From positions 1,242,466 through 1,306,465 of the forward strand of contig BPGV01000001.1 in the NCBI GenBank assembly GCA_026003215.1: DNA of 64,000 nt, in the 5' to 3' direction. Shown piece by piece: positions 17,798-26,008 of this stretch (position 1 is its first letter; every line of letters starts with the position of its first letter). This DNA is from Bacteroidia bacterium (GTDB taxonomy: Bacteria > Bacteroidota > Bacteroidia > SpSt-205). Under the pieces are notes generated by a model. It searched no databases and was not told where the DNA came from. It was given only the letters and a program-made list of their open reading frames with translations. Made by a program: the position numbers and the translations under genes.

Positions 17798-20092
17798 TTA
17801 CCACAGCAGCGTCAGCCCTGCGGAGGGTAATATGGGGAGCTGATTATACCGCCGGGCGGTGATGCGGTCAATGTAAAAGAGGTTTGGGCGGTTGTAGGCG
17901 TTGAGGACGGTGAGGTTAGCTTCTATGAGGGCGAGGTCGGCGATGCGCCAGCGCCGCTTCACCATGAGGTCTAAGCGGTGATAGGCTGGCAGCCGCGCCC
18001 CGTTGTAGTTCGGGCTCAGGACGATGGCGAGCTGCCCTTGCTGGGTGACATAGGGGGTCTGGGAGCCTTGCAGGAAAAGGAGCTTCTCAAAGAAGCCCAG
18101 GGTTTGTGTAAAGGGCAGGCCACTCCCTAAGGTCCATCGCAGGGAGGCCTCCCAGCGGGTCTCGCGCATACGAGGCGTTTGTAGCCAGCCCCCCCACCGA
18201 TAAGTGGCCACCATGTTTGCCGTGTGGCGCCTATCCCACAGGGGAAAGTACCACATCCGAAAATCATACCGCCGATTGTACTGGAAGCTGTAGGTGCCAT
18301 ACACACTCCAGCGCGCATCCTGATACCGAGCCGTGAGGTCTGCCCCATACGCATACCCTATCTCTGTGAGGAAAGGGGGGTCTTCCGGGAAAAGTCGCTC
18401 CCGGTTGATAATGGTGAGCTGCGTAAAGCGCTTGTACCACCCTTCTGCACTGAGAAGCGCCGCGCCGAGTTGGTATTCCCCGCCAAAGGTGAGATGGTAA
18501 GCCTCCTGAAGCGCATGGGCAAGCTGCCGATTGGCGGCAAGCTCCGGCGCCGTAAGAAACCCCTGAAAGAGAATCACCACATCTCGGTCTGAAACCGCCG
18601 CCACCCAGTTTTGGGTATAACGACCGGCTGCAGCTTGAAGGCTCCACCGATTGCCGTTGTACTTGGCTCGCAGGCGAGGCTCTATCGAAAAGTATCCGTA
18701 GGTATTGTAAAAATGTAGGCGTAGGCTGGGTTCTACCACCGCCCGAGTGAAAAAGCGTATCTCCCCCTTTTCATCCAGCTCTTCTTTACGGAAGGCCTTT
18801 TGGTACCGTACATACGCCGCAAACTCGGTGTTGCTCTGGGACTGCTGGGTGATAAACCCTAAGGCGTTGGTAAAAAGGAAATCTGTGCTAAACCCCCGCA
18901 CATCTACGGCGTAGGCGAGCTCATCTGGGCCGAAGAGGTAAGAAAACATAAATCCCCCGTTGAAGCCGCCTATTTCGCTATACCGAGGGCGAAACTCCTG
19001 AAAGACCGAAAAGGTATTGCTGAAACGCGTATAAGCAAAGTTGCCTTGGATGCGCACGCGGGTACCGCTGGGGAGGTTAGAGAAGGTCATACCCGCCCCC
19101 CATTGGGTCCACCGATTGAGGCCATTCGCGCCTAAATCCACTTGGTCGGTTTGGCGGAAGCCAAAAAGTTGGAGCTGGTCCGGCCCCCGACCGAAGGTGA
19201 CCTTCCCATACAAGTCTTGAAACTGAAAGGGAAGCGAGTCTCGCAGGTAAGGATAGAGGCGAGGCGTAGCTTGTTGGATGTACCCCTGTCGAGCGGAGAC
19301 GAGCCAAGAGGCGTTTTTGGTCACCCAGAGGGGTCCTTCTACCAGCCCTCCCGCCACAAAGGGCGTAGCATACAGCCGCCCCCCCACTCGGTCAAAGTCC
19401 CCCGGCCGCGTCCGGATGTCTATCACCGAAGAGATACGTCCCCCGTATTCCGCGCCAAAGCCCGCCGAATACACATTCACTTGGCGCAAAATATCCGTCT
19501 CAAAGACGCTAAAAAGGGACAGCGTATGGAACGGACTGTAAATGATAGCTCCATCTAAGAGCGTGAGATTTTGGATGGGCGTTCCGCCACGGATATACAA
19601 CTGGCCGCCTTGGTCCCCGGTAAAGACTACGCCTGGCAGCACCTGGAGGTATTGGGCCACATCCGGCGCCCCAAAACTGGGAAGCTGGAATATCTGCCTC
19701 GGCGAAATAGGGGTTACTGCCACCGTCACCCGCGTGGGGTCTATCCGGGCAGGAGCAAGACTTTCTATGATTTCCACCGATTCCAGCTCGACAGAGCGGC
19801 TTTGGGCCCGGAGTTTGAGGGTAGCGACCGGGTGGCGTTTGTCTATGGTGACCTCCTGCCAGAGGGTATCAATCCCCAGAGCAGTGACGCGCAGCCGATA
19901 GGTACCATAGGGCACCCCTGTGAGCGAGAAAAGGCCCTCGGTATTGGTGAGAGTTCCCCGCTGTAAAGGAAAAAGCACCACTTGTGCGCCTATCACGGGT
20001 TCGCCTTCTGCGTCTATGATGGACCCACGGATGGTTCCTTGCGCAAAGAGGAAGCCCCCCAGCAGAAATAGCCCCAGTAGCCGAGCCAGCAC
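17798..20092 (-). CDS. TonB-dependent outer membrane receptor
   Basis: About 764 residues. The signal peptide ends LFAQ|G, then comes a carboxypeptidase-regulatory-like domain (GTIRGSIIDAEGEPVIGAQVVLFP, residues 20-105). A plug domain follows (LPSFGAPDVAQYLQVLPGV, GGQLYIRGGTPIQNLTLLDG) and a 22-strand-type barrel to the C-terminus. Imports an unidentified ligand using TonB/ExbBD energy; no SusD partner is adjacent, so it is not a Sus-type pair. I chose the GTG at 20092 because TACCTTTG ends exactly 4 nt before it; the TTG at 20095 would leave only 1 nt. Confidence 0.9.
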   Translation of the reverse strand: MLARLLGLFLLGGFLFAQGTIRGSIIDAEGEPVIGAQVVLFPLQRGTLTNTEGLFSLTGVPYGTYRLRVTALGIDTLWQEVTIDKRHPVATLKLRAQSRSVELESVEIIESLAPARIDPTRVTVAVTPISPRQIFQLPSFGAPDVAQYLQVLPGVVFTGDQGGQLYIRGGTPIQNLTLLDGAIIYSPFHTLSLFSVFETDILRQVNVYSAGFGAEYGGRISSVIDIRTRPGDFDRVGGRLYATPFVAGGLVEGPLWVTKNASWLVSARQGYIQQATPRLYPYLRDSLPFQFQDLYGKVTFGRGPDQLQLFGFRQTDQVDLGANGLNRWTQWGAGMTFSNLPSGTRVRIQGNFAYTRFSNTFSVFQEFRPRYSEIGGFNGGFMFSYLFGPDELAYAVDVRGFSTDFLFTNALGFITQQSQSNTEFAAYVRYQKAFRKEELDEKGEIRFFTRAVVEPSLRLHFYNTYGYFSIEPRLRAKYNGNRWSLQAAAGRYTQNWVAAVSDRDVVILFQGFLTAPELAANRQLAHALQEAYHLTFGGEYQLGAALLSAEGWYKRFTQLTIINRERLFPEDPPFLTEIGYAYGADLTARYQDARWSVYGTYSFQYNRRYDFRMWYFPLWDRRHTANMVATYRWGGWLQTPRMRETRWEASLRWTLGSGLPFTQTLGFFEKLLFLQGSQTPYVTQQGQLAIVLSPNYNGARLPAYHRLDLMVKRRWRIADLALIEANLTVLNAYNRPNLFYIDRITARRYNQLPILPSAGLTLLW

Positions 20093-20127
20093 CAAGCAAA
20101 GGTACTACGGTAGGCCCCTCCGCCAAG
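20093..20127 (-). promoter_or_regulatory. Promoter of the TonB-dependent receptor
   Basis: Minus-strand CTTG at 20124-20127, a 19-bp spacer, then TACCTTTG at 20097-20104, 4 nt before the GTG. Confidence 0.75.
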
Positions 20128-20142
20128 TCCCCACAAGGGGTA

Positions 20143-20179
20143 GGCTACCCAGGGTTCCGTGGAGAGACCCTGAGTAGCC
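20143..20179 (-). terminator. Hairpin downstream of trpB2
   Basis: Inverted repeat: GGCTAC-CC-AGGGT at 20143-20155 pairs with ACCCT-GA-GTAGCC at 20167-20179 (11 bp plus a 2-nt internal loop, 11-nt loop). It starts about 10 nt after the trpB2 stop. No U-tract follows on the minus strand, so termination is plausible but not certain. Confidence 0.45.
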
Positions 20180-20188
20180 CCCTGAGCT

Positions 20189-21496
20189 TCATTCTGTCAG
20201 GCGCCCCTGGTGATAGTCATCATACGCTTGAAGGTCTAAAAGACCGTGCCCACAAAGGTTGAAGAGTATCACGGGGCGAGTACCTGTATGCCGAGCTTCC
20301 ACAGCTAAGTCTATAACAGCTTTGACGGCGTGGGCCGCCTCCGGCGCAGGAATAATCCCCTCTGTGCGAGCGAAAAACTCCCCTGCCTCAAAAACGGCCT
20401 GTTGGGGATAGGCACGCGCTTCTATGTACCCCAAGTCATACAGGTGAGAGATAAGCGGTGCCATGCCGTGATACCGTAGTCCGCCTGCGTGGATGCGCGG
20501 CGGTATGAAGTCGTGCCCCAAGGTATGCATCTTGAGCAGGGGGGTAAGCCCAGCCGTATCCCCAAAGTCGTACCGATATGCTCCCTTCGTGAGGGAGGGA
20601 CAGCTCTCCGGCTCCACCGCTATAATGCGATAAGAGCGGTTGAGGGTACGCAGGCTCTCCCCTAAGAAAGGGAAGACTAACCCCGCAAAGTTGCTTCCCC
20701 CGCCTACTGCGCCAACCAAGATAGTGGGCGCTTCTCCGGCCATTTCCATCTGTTTGAGGGCCTCTAAGCCGATAACGCTCTGGTGCAAAAGCACATGGTT
20801 GAGCACACTCCCTAAGGCGTACTTGGCGCCGGGGTCAGCCAACACATCTTCAATCGCTTCACTGATGGCGATACCGAGGCTCCCCGGTGAGTCGCTGCCG
20901 TAAAGTTGTCGCCCAAACTCCGTACGGTCAGAAGGGCTGGCATAGACCTGCGCCCCATAAGCCTCCATAACCACCCGCCGAAGGGGCTTCTGGTGGTAGC
21001 TGATGCGCACCATATACACCCGCGTCTCTAACCCTAAGAGGCGACACGCCAAGGCCAGCGCTGAACCCCATTGGCCGGCGCCCGTCTCCGTGACCAGCGT
21101 ATGTACCCCTTCCTGGGCGTTGTAGTACGCCTGCGCAATAGCGGTATTGGGCTTGTGGCTGCCCGTGGGACTTACCCCCTCATACTTGTAATAAATGTGC
21201 GCAGGGGTGTCCAAGGCCTCCTCCAACCGGCGCGCCCGGAAAAGCGGCGTAGGCCGGTACTTTGCATACAACTCCAATACCGCTTGGGGAATGGGTACCT
21301 CTCGGGCGCCGCTCATCTCCTGCTCCACCAACGCCTTCGGAAACAAGCGCAAAAGTGGCGCAGGGTCCAGTAGCGGCTGCTTCGTACGGGGATCCAACGG
21401 CGGATCCATCGGCTTCGGTAAGTCCGGTACAATGTTGTACCAACTGCGGGGCATATCGCCCGCATGCAACCTATACGCGTGCATGTGCATAGGCAT
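20189..21496 (-). CDS. trpB2: Tryptophan synthase beta chain, TrpB2 type
   Basis: A 435-residue PLP enzyme condensing indole and serine to tryptophan. The N-terminal block [22 protein letters not shown] and insertions around DYYHQ-like loops mark the TrpB2 subgroup, which often works without TrpA. The PLP lysine is in [11 protein letters not shown] (about residue 113); [12 protein letters not shown] binds the phosphate. No other trp gene lies in the window. Several Met codons (21496, 21490, 21484) could start translation; the first is listed. It lies 128 bp after a short Trp-rich leader ORF with its own promoter, so expression is probably governed by Trp availability. Confidence 0.92.
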   Translation of the reverse strand: MPMHMHAYRLHAGDMPRSWYNIVPDLPKPMDPPLDPRTKQPLLDPAPLLRLFPKALVEQEMSGAREVPIPQAVLELYAKYRPTPLFRARRLEEALDTPAHIYYKYEGVSPTGSHKPNTAIAQAYYNAQEGVHTLVTETGAGQWGSALALACRLLGLETRVYMVRISYHQKPLRRVVMEAYGAQVYASPSDRTEFGRQLYGSDSPGSLGIAISEAIEDVLADPGAKYALGSVLNHVLLHQSVIGLEALKQMEMAGEAPTILVGAVGGGSNFAGLVFPFLGESLRTLNRSYRIIAVEPESCPSLTKGAYRYDFGDTAGLTPLLKMHTLGHDFIPPRIHAGGLRYHGMAPLISHLYDLGYIEARAYPQQAVFEAGEFFARTEGIIPAPEAAHAVKAVIDLAVEARHTGTRPVILFNLCGHGLLDLQAYDDYHQGRLTE

Positions 21497-21624
21497 GGGA
21501 AAAGGATTGTCTGAGACGAAAAACCTTCCCTCCCCCGCGTGGCTTCACACAATAGATAAACCCTGTGCGCCGCAGGGGAGCGTGCTTAAAACCTTTTCTA
21601 AGCGCTGGACAGAAAAGGCCTATG
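21497..21624 (-). promoter_or_regulatory. Candidate tryptophan attenuator between leader ORF and trpB2
   Basis: This 128-nt untranslated leader can fold in competing ways. Stem A: CCUUUUCU (21618-21611) with AGAAAAGG (21599-21592), 8 bp, then UUUU at 21591-21588. Stem B: GAAAAGG (21598-21592) with CCUUUUC (21505-21499), which ends just before the trpB2 AUG. Stem C: CUCCCCUGCG (21580-21571) with CGCGGGGGAG (21539-21530), 10 bp with one G-U, followed 6 nt later by U5. A and B share a strand and exclude each other. A ribosome at the leader stop would cover the 5' arm of A; one stalled at the Trp codons would not. Confidence 0.6.
21588..21618 (-). terminator. Terminator-like stem A of the trp leader
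   Basis: 8-bp perfect stem, 11-nt loop, then UUUUAA on the minus strand, beginning 6 nt after the leader ORF stop. It resembles a weak intrinsic terminator but could equally act as the anti-structure that frees the trpB2 start. Confidence 0.5.
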
Positions 21625-21726
21625 TCAGATGAGGCTATGCCAAACCCACCCCCACCCCAACATAGGGGCATTCAGGAGGTCGCAGCTACTTACGAAAGAA
21701 AGCCGTACGCTTGGGTGGGTCAGCAT
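21625..21726 (-). CDS. trpL: trp leader peptide (33 residues, W-G-W-V-W)
   Basis: ATG at 21726, TGA at 21625-21627. The product ends MLGWGWVWHSLI: three Trp codons (TGG) within five codons, starting nine codons before the stop. A consensus promoter (TACCTTTG) ends exactly 4 nt before the ATG, the same spacing as the protein-coding genes here, and the next gene on this strand is trpB2. ACCCACCC at 21720-21713 is complementary to the Trp-codon stretch GGGTGGGT at 21651-21644, so translation would also disrupt a local stem. Caveat: the Trp codons fall in a G/T-rich run. No protein-family evidence is possible at this size; the call rests on promoter, content and position. Confidence 0.72.
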   Translation of the reverse strand: MLTHPSVRLSFVSSCDLLNAPMLGWGWVWHSLI

Positions 21727-21760
21727 GCCGCAAAGGTACGACCAAATTCGGATTTGCAAG
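21727..21760 (-). promoter_or_regulatory. Promoter of the trpL-trpB2 transcript
   Basis: Minus strand CTTG at 21757-21760, 18-bp spacer, TACCTTTG at 21731-21738, then CGGC and the leader ATG at 21726. The same spacing as the topA promoter. Confidence 0.78.
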
Positions 21761-21787
21761 GGGCACCCCTATTTTGTTTGGAGAGAT

Positions 21788-22909
21788 GTGCAGATAGCTA
21801 TCGTATGCTACCCCACGGTAGGGGGCAGCGGCGTAGTGGCCACCGAATTGGCCAAAGCGCTGGCCTGCCGAGGACATACCGTCCATCTCCTTTCTTCTGA
21901 GCCGCCGGTGCGCTATACCCCTTGCCTGCCCAAACTGCTTTTTCATCAAGTAGAGCCGCCGGATTACCCCGTCTTTCGGTATCGTCCGTATGAGAGCGCC
22001 TTAGCGGGCCGGCTCGTGCGCCTCGTAGAAGACGGCGTGGAGGTAGTCCATGTGCACTATGCCATCCCCCACGCCGTAAGCGCCTACCTCGCCCAAAAAG
22101 CCCTCGAACGCCAAGGCTTCCATCTGCCTATGATTACTACACTGCACGGCACCGATACGGTTTTAGTGAGTCAGACGCCTGACCTCTACCCTATCATAGA
22201 ACTGGCCCTACAAAATAGCACCCGTATCACAGCGGTATCCCACGCGCTGGCGGAGGAGAGCTGCGAACGCTTTCACCTCCCCACCCCCCCAGAAGTCATA
22301 CCCAACTTCGTAGATACAAAGGCTTTTTCGCCGAAACGGTACGACGCTGCGCTGCGTGCCGCCTATGCGGCTCCAGACGAATACCTCCTGGTACATGCGT
22401 CAAACTTCCGGCCCATAAAGCGGGTCCCATGGCTCATACACCTGTTAGCGGAGGTACGGGCCGTAGGCATCCCTGCCAAAATGCTTTTGATTGGCGATGG
22501 CCCCGAACGCATGCACTGTGAGCAGTTAGCGCATCAGTTAGGCCTGAATAATGCCATTCACTTTGTGGGGAGCATACAAGAGGTTGCTCCGCTGCTGGCT
22601 ATAGGGGATGTATTTGTGCTGGCCTCGGCGTATGAGAGCTTCGGGCTGGCAGCCTTGGAAGCGATGGCCTGCGGCGTGCCCGTAGTCGCGCCTGCTGTAG
22701 GGGGCCTCCCCGAGCTTATCCGAGACAAGGCCGGCCGCCTTTTCCCGCCAGACGACCTAACGGCTGCACGCAACGCTATCTTACACATCCTTCAAGACCT
22801 CCCAGCCTATCGGGCAGCGGCTCGCCAGCGCGCCTTGCATTACCATACCGACAAAATCGTCGCCCACTACGAGCGCCTCTATGCCCAAGTGCGTCTAATG
22901 GCTTCCTAA
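21788..22909 (+). CDS. bshA: N-acetyl-alpha-D-glucosaminyl L-malate synthase
   Basis: A family 4 glycosyltransferase joining UDP-GlcNAc and L-malate, the first step of bacillithiol synthesis. Diagnostic segments: IAIVCYPTVGGSGVVATELAKAL, VVHVHYAIPHAVSAYLA, TTLHGTDTVLV and VIPNFVDTKAF, plus the donor-site motif SAYESFGLAALEAMACG. The start is uncertain: GTG at 21788 (VQIAIVCYP, 373 residues) fits the family N-terminus and has GGAGAG just upstream, an SD-like sequence rare in this window. An ATG at 21725 would overlap the trpL promoter. The gene is divergent from trpL. Confidence 0.9.
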   Translation: MQIAIVCYPTVGGSGVVATELAKALACRGHTVHLLSSEPPVRYTPCLPKLLFHQVEPPDYPVFRYRPYESALAGRLVRLVEDGVEVVHVHYAIPHAVSAYLAQKALERQGFHLPMITTLHGTDTVLVSQTPDLYPIIELALQNSTRITAVSHALAEESCERFHLPTPPEVIPNFVDTKAFSPKRYDAALRAAYAAPDEYLLVHASNFRPIKRVPWLIHLLAEVRAVGIPAKMLLIGDGPERMHCEQLAHQLGLNNAIHFVGSIQEVAPLLAIGDVFVLASAYESFGLAALEAMACGVPVVAPAVGGLPELIRDKAGRLFPPDDLTAARNAILHILQDLPAYRAAARQRALHYHTDKIVAHYERLYAQVRLMAS

Positions 22910-22945
22910 CGCTACTTCCCCAAAAAGCCTGTAAGTTTCGGCCCC

Positions 22946-24070
22946 ATGGCCGCTATCTTGGTTATTGGGGCGGGACGGGTAGGCCGAGCCATAGCCCTGG
23001 ACTTAGTGCAGCACCATCGGGTTACTGTGGCAGACATACACACAGAGCGCCTCTCTGCCCTCCACGCCGAAGCCCCCTCCCTTACCGTGGCGCACATTCC
23101 CTCGCAGGACCCGCAAACCCTCCAGCGATTAGCGCAGCAGCACGACCTATTGATTACGGCAGTGCCCGGCCATGCGGGCTTCTCCCTCCTCACGCATCTC
23201 ATAGAAGCAGGCAAGCCCATCGTGGATATCTCGTTTTTTCCCGAAGACCCCTTTTCCCTGCAAGAAAAGGCTCAGCAATATGGCGCCGCTGTCATAGTGG
23301 ATGCCGGCATAGCCCCGGGCCTGTGTAATCTGCTCTTGGGGCGCTGCCTCTCCGAGATGGAGGTAGAATCGTACGAATGCTGGGTAGGAGGCCTTCCCTT
23401 GGAGCGACGCTGGCCCTGGCAATACAAGGCGCCTTTCTCGCCCACCGATGTAATAGAGGAGTACACTCGTCCTGTGCGGCAGCGCATCGCCGGGCAGCTT
23501 GTCACCAAGCCCCCGCTCTCTGAAATAGAGTACCGCCACTTTCCCGGTATTGGCACCTTAGAAGCGTTCAACACAGACGGCTTGCGTACCCTTCTCACTA
23601 CCACCACGGTCCCCACCCTCATAGAAAAGACTCTGCGCTACCCCGGCCACGCGGAGTATGTACGGGTATTGGCTGAAAGCGGCTTTTTCTCCGAAGAGCC
23701 GCTACAGGTAGAAGGCCTTACGCTCCACCCGCGCGCTATCACAGAAGCCTTACTGACCCGAGCCTGGCACCTCTCCCCAGACGAACCCGATTGCGTCCTC
23801 CTTTGGGTACGCATACAAGGCAAAAAAGACGGGAAACCCACCGAAAAAACTTTCTACCTCTACGACCAAGCCGACCTAAAACGCCGCATGAGCGCTATGG
23901 CCCGCACTACCGGCTACACGTGCACAGCCATAGCCGCTTTGCTCTTAGACGGAGTAAGCCTTCCACCGGGCATATATGCCCCCGAGCTGCTCGGCCAAAA
24001 CCCCACTGCTGCGGCGTTCGTGCTGGAGTATTTGGCTGAGCGCGGCATTACCGTCCGAGAGAACCCTTAA
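22946..24070 (+). CDS. Saccharopine dehydrogenase-like oxidoreductase
   Basis: 374 residues. The N-terminal Rossmann fold has ILVIGAGRVGRAIALDL, and the C-terminal domain follows the saccharopine reductase (LYS9) pattern, including VDAGIAPGLCNLLLG and FPGIGTLEAFNTDGLRTLL. It may act in lysine degradation through saccharopine or on a related C-N linked amino acid; no partner gene helps decide. Starts 36 nt after bshA. A degraded -7 box (TAAGTTTC, ending 6 nt before the ATG) suggests a weak promoter of its own. Confidence 0.85.
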   Translation: MAAILVIGAGRVGRAIALDLVQHHRVTVADIHTERLSALHAEAPSLTVAHIPSQDPQTLQRLAQQHDLLITAVPGHAGFSLLTHLIEAGKPIVDISFFPEDPFSLQEKAQQYGAAVIVDAGIAPGLCNLLLGRCLSEMEVESYECWVGGLPLERRWPWQYKAPFSPTDVIEEYTRPVRQRIAGQLVTKPPLSEIEYRHFPGIGTLEAFNTDGLRTLLTTTTVPTLIEKTLRYPGHAEYVRVLAESGFFSEEPLQVEGLTLHPRAITEALLTRAWHLSPDEPDCVLLWVRIQGKKDGKPTEKTFYLYDQADLKRRMSAMARTTGYTCTAIAALLLDGVSLPPGIYAPELLGQNPTAAAFVLEYLAERGITVRENP

Positions 24071-24078
24071 AACCTCAA

Positions 24079-24096
24079 GCCCCCCTTGCGGGGGGC
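24079..24096. terminator. GC-rich hairpin between convergent genes
   Basis: GCCCCCC-TTGC-GGGGGGC: a 7-bp stem, 4-nt loop, 8 nt after the stop of the dehydrogenase-like gene and downstream of the small outer membrane gene on the other strand. Only short T-runs follow on the minus strand (TTGAGGTTTT). Confidence 0.6.
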
Positions 24097-24139
24097 CAAA
24101 CCCAGAACACCTATAGAAGAACCACAAGATACCTTCGTC

Positions 24140-24622
24140 TCAGAAGCGCACCCGAAGACCACCCAGAATATCCAGTTGCGGCTTAGCTGGGGAGAGCGCC
24201 GTATAGACATTGGCTTGGGCGAAAGCCTCCACAGGCCCCACAGGCAGGAGCAGCCCCCCACCTAAATGCCCCAAGATATCCACGGCAGCTTGGCTGGCCT
24301 CTGCCCCACTTTGACGAACCCGTATTCCTCCCTCTACATAGGGGGCAATCGCACTGCCGCGCCCGCAAGCCCCACTTCCACACACAGCCGTATTCACATA
24401 CTGTTGGAAGGCCAAGCCTGCCGTATAGCCCCGGCCCCTATCATAGCCCAGGGTGAGGGCAAGGTTCAGGTAGGGATTGCCGCCCAGGGCAAAGCGACCA
24501 TTGAGGGCTCGTAGTCCCTCTTTACTTACCAGGACACCTACGGCTTTTTCGCCGGACGGCTGGGCGAACCCTAAGAGGCTCAAGCCCACCAAAAACCCGA
24601 AAGTTTTTAGCTCGTGACGCAT
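24140..24622 (-). CDS. Small outer membrane beta-barrel protein
   Basis: 160 residues. A signal peptide ends SLLGFAQ|P, followed by alternating strands (YLNLALTLGYDRGRGYTAGLA) and a C-terminal strand ending in Phe (LDILGGLRVRF), the usual signature of outer membrane barrels. Two Cys (AVCGSGACG) may form an extracellular-loop disulfide. Family not recognised. The upstream TATATGTA is only a poor match to a -7 box. Confidence 0.68.
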   Translation of the reverse strand: MRHELKTFGFLVGLSLLGFAQPSGEKAVGVLVSKEGLRALNGRFALGGNPYLNLALTLGYDRGRGYTAGLAFQQYVNTAVCGSGACGRGSAIAPYVEGGIRVRQSGAEASQAAVDILGHLGGGLLLPVGPVEAFAQANVYTALSPAKPQLDILGGLRVRF

Positions 24623-24682
24623 ACATTACATATACGAGTGCCCCCAATCTCGGGTTGCACCTGTACAATACCTTAGGCTCGC

Positions 24683-24694
24683 TACCTTTGAGGT
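24683..24694 (+). promoter_or_regulatory. Promoter -7 box of glyA
   Basis: TACCTTTG at 24683-24690, then AGGT and the ATG at 24695. The nearest TTG is 25 bp upstream, too far for the usual spacer. Confidence 0.75.
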
Positions 24695-26008
24695 ATGCAA
24701 GACCCTATTTTCGGGTGGATAGAAGCCGAACGCCGCCGCCAAGAAGAAGGCTTAGAGCTCATCGCCTCCGAAAACTACGCCAGCCCGGCAGTATTGGCTG
24801 CCTTAGGCTCCGTCCTCAACAATAAATACGCGGAGGGGCTACCCGGCCGGCGGTACTACGGCGGCTGCGAATATGTAGATGAAGTAGAGCGGCTCGCCCA
24901 AGAACGCCTTAAGACCCTCTTTGGCGCCGAGTGGGTGAATGTCCAGCCCCATTCCGGTGCACAAGCCAACGAAGCGGTACTGCTGGCCCTCCTCAAACCG
25001 GGCGAAAAGCTCCTTAGCTTTGCCTTAGCCCATGGGGGGCATCTCACCCACGGTAGCCCCCTCAACTCCTCCGGCAAGCTCTACACCGTAGAACATTACG
25101 GCGTACGTCCAGACACCTACCGCCTGGACTATGACGAAATCCGAGAAAAGGCGCGCACCTTCCGGCCCAAAGTCCTTTTAGCTGGGGCCAGCAGCTATCC
25201 CCGGGATTGGGATTGGGCGGCCCTGCGCAGCATCGCCGACGAAGTAGGTGCCTTCCTGGTAACGGATATTGCGCATCCGGCAGGCTTGATTGCCGCCGAC
25301 CTTCTCAATGACCCCCTCCCCCACTGCCACATAGTCACCAGCACCACCCATAAGACCCTCCGCGGCCCCCGCGGCGGCGTGATTATGATGGGCAAGGACT
25401 TTGACAATCCCTTCGGTGAGCTTACCCCCAAAGGTCAGCCTAAAAAGATGAGCGCCTTACTGGATAGTGCGCTTTTCCCGGGGGTGCAAGGCGGACCGCA
25501 CATGCATACCATCGCCGCTAAGGCCGTAGCCTTCGGCGAAGCGCTCCAGCCGGCCTTTCGCACCTATGCCCGGCAGGTCATCCACAACGCCCAAACCCTC
25601 GCCCACACCCTCATGGAGCTGGGCTACACCGTCCTCACTGGCGGTACCGACAACCATATCGTTTTGATAGATCTGCGCAACAAAGGCCTCACCGGCCGAG
25701 ACGCCGAAAAAGGCTTAGAAAAAGCCGGCATCACCGTAAATAAAAACCTCATTCCGTATGACCCTAATCCCCCCCTGGTGGCCAGTGGTATCCGTTTGGG
25801 GACGCCCGCCCTTACCACACGCGGGATGACCGAGAGCGACATGCGCCAAGTAGCTCATTGGATAGACCAGGCGCTTACCCACCTCTCCGATGACGCTTTC
25901 CTTAGCCGCCTGCGGGAGGAAATACGCGAATACCTCAAAGCGTATCCGCTTCCTTATGCGACGGTGGCTTCGCTGAGTTTGGGCCACCTCTCCGCACCTG
26001 CTGAATAA
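24695..26008 (+). CDS. glyA: Serine hydroxymethyltransferase
   Basis: A 437-residue PLP enzyme interconverting serine and glycine with tetrahydrofolate. [38 protein letters not shown] and the PLP lysine in [15 protein letters not shown] (about residue 220) are all present. Slightly longer than the usual 415-425 residues. Its last 74 nt overlap the convergent transporter gene, so the two 3' ends are coding on both strands. Confidence 0.97.
   Translation: MQDPIFGWIEAERRRQEEGLELIASENYASPAVLAALGSVLNNKYAEGLPGRRYYGGCEYVDEVERLAQERLKTLFGAEWVNVQPHSGAQANEAVLLALLKPGEKLLSFALAHGGHLTHGSPLNSSGKLYTVEHYGVRPDTYRLDYDEIREKARTFRPKVLLAGASSYPRDWDWAALRSIADEVGAFLVTDIAHPAGLIAADLLNDPLPHCHIVTSTTHKTLRGPRGGVIMMGKDFDNPFGELTPKGQPKKMSALLDSALFPGVQGGPHMHTIAAKAVAFGEALQPAFRTYARQVIHNAQTLAHTLMELGYTVLTGGTDNHIVLIDLRNKGLTGRDAEKGLEKAGITVNKNLIPYDPNPPLVASGIRLGTPALTTRGMTESDMRQVAHWIDQALTHLSDDAFLSRLREEIREYLKAYPLPYATVASLSLGHLSAPAE

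Noticed and set aside
21565-21900. Plus-strand 111-codon frame across the trp leader
   Set aside because: It crosses the bshA start in another frame, has no promoter in register and no recognisable product.
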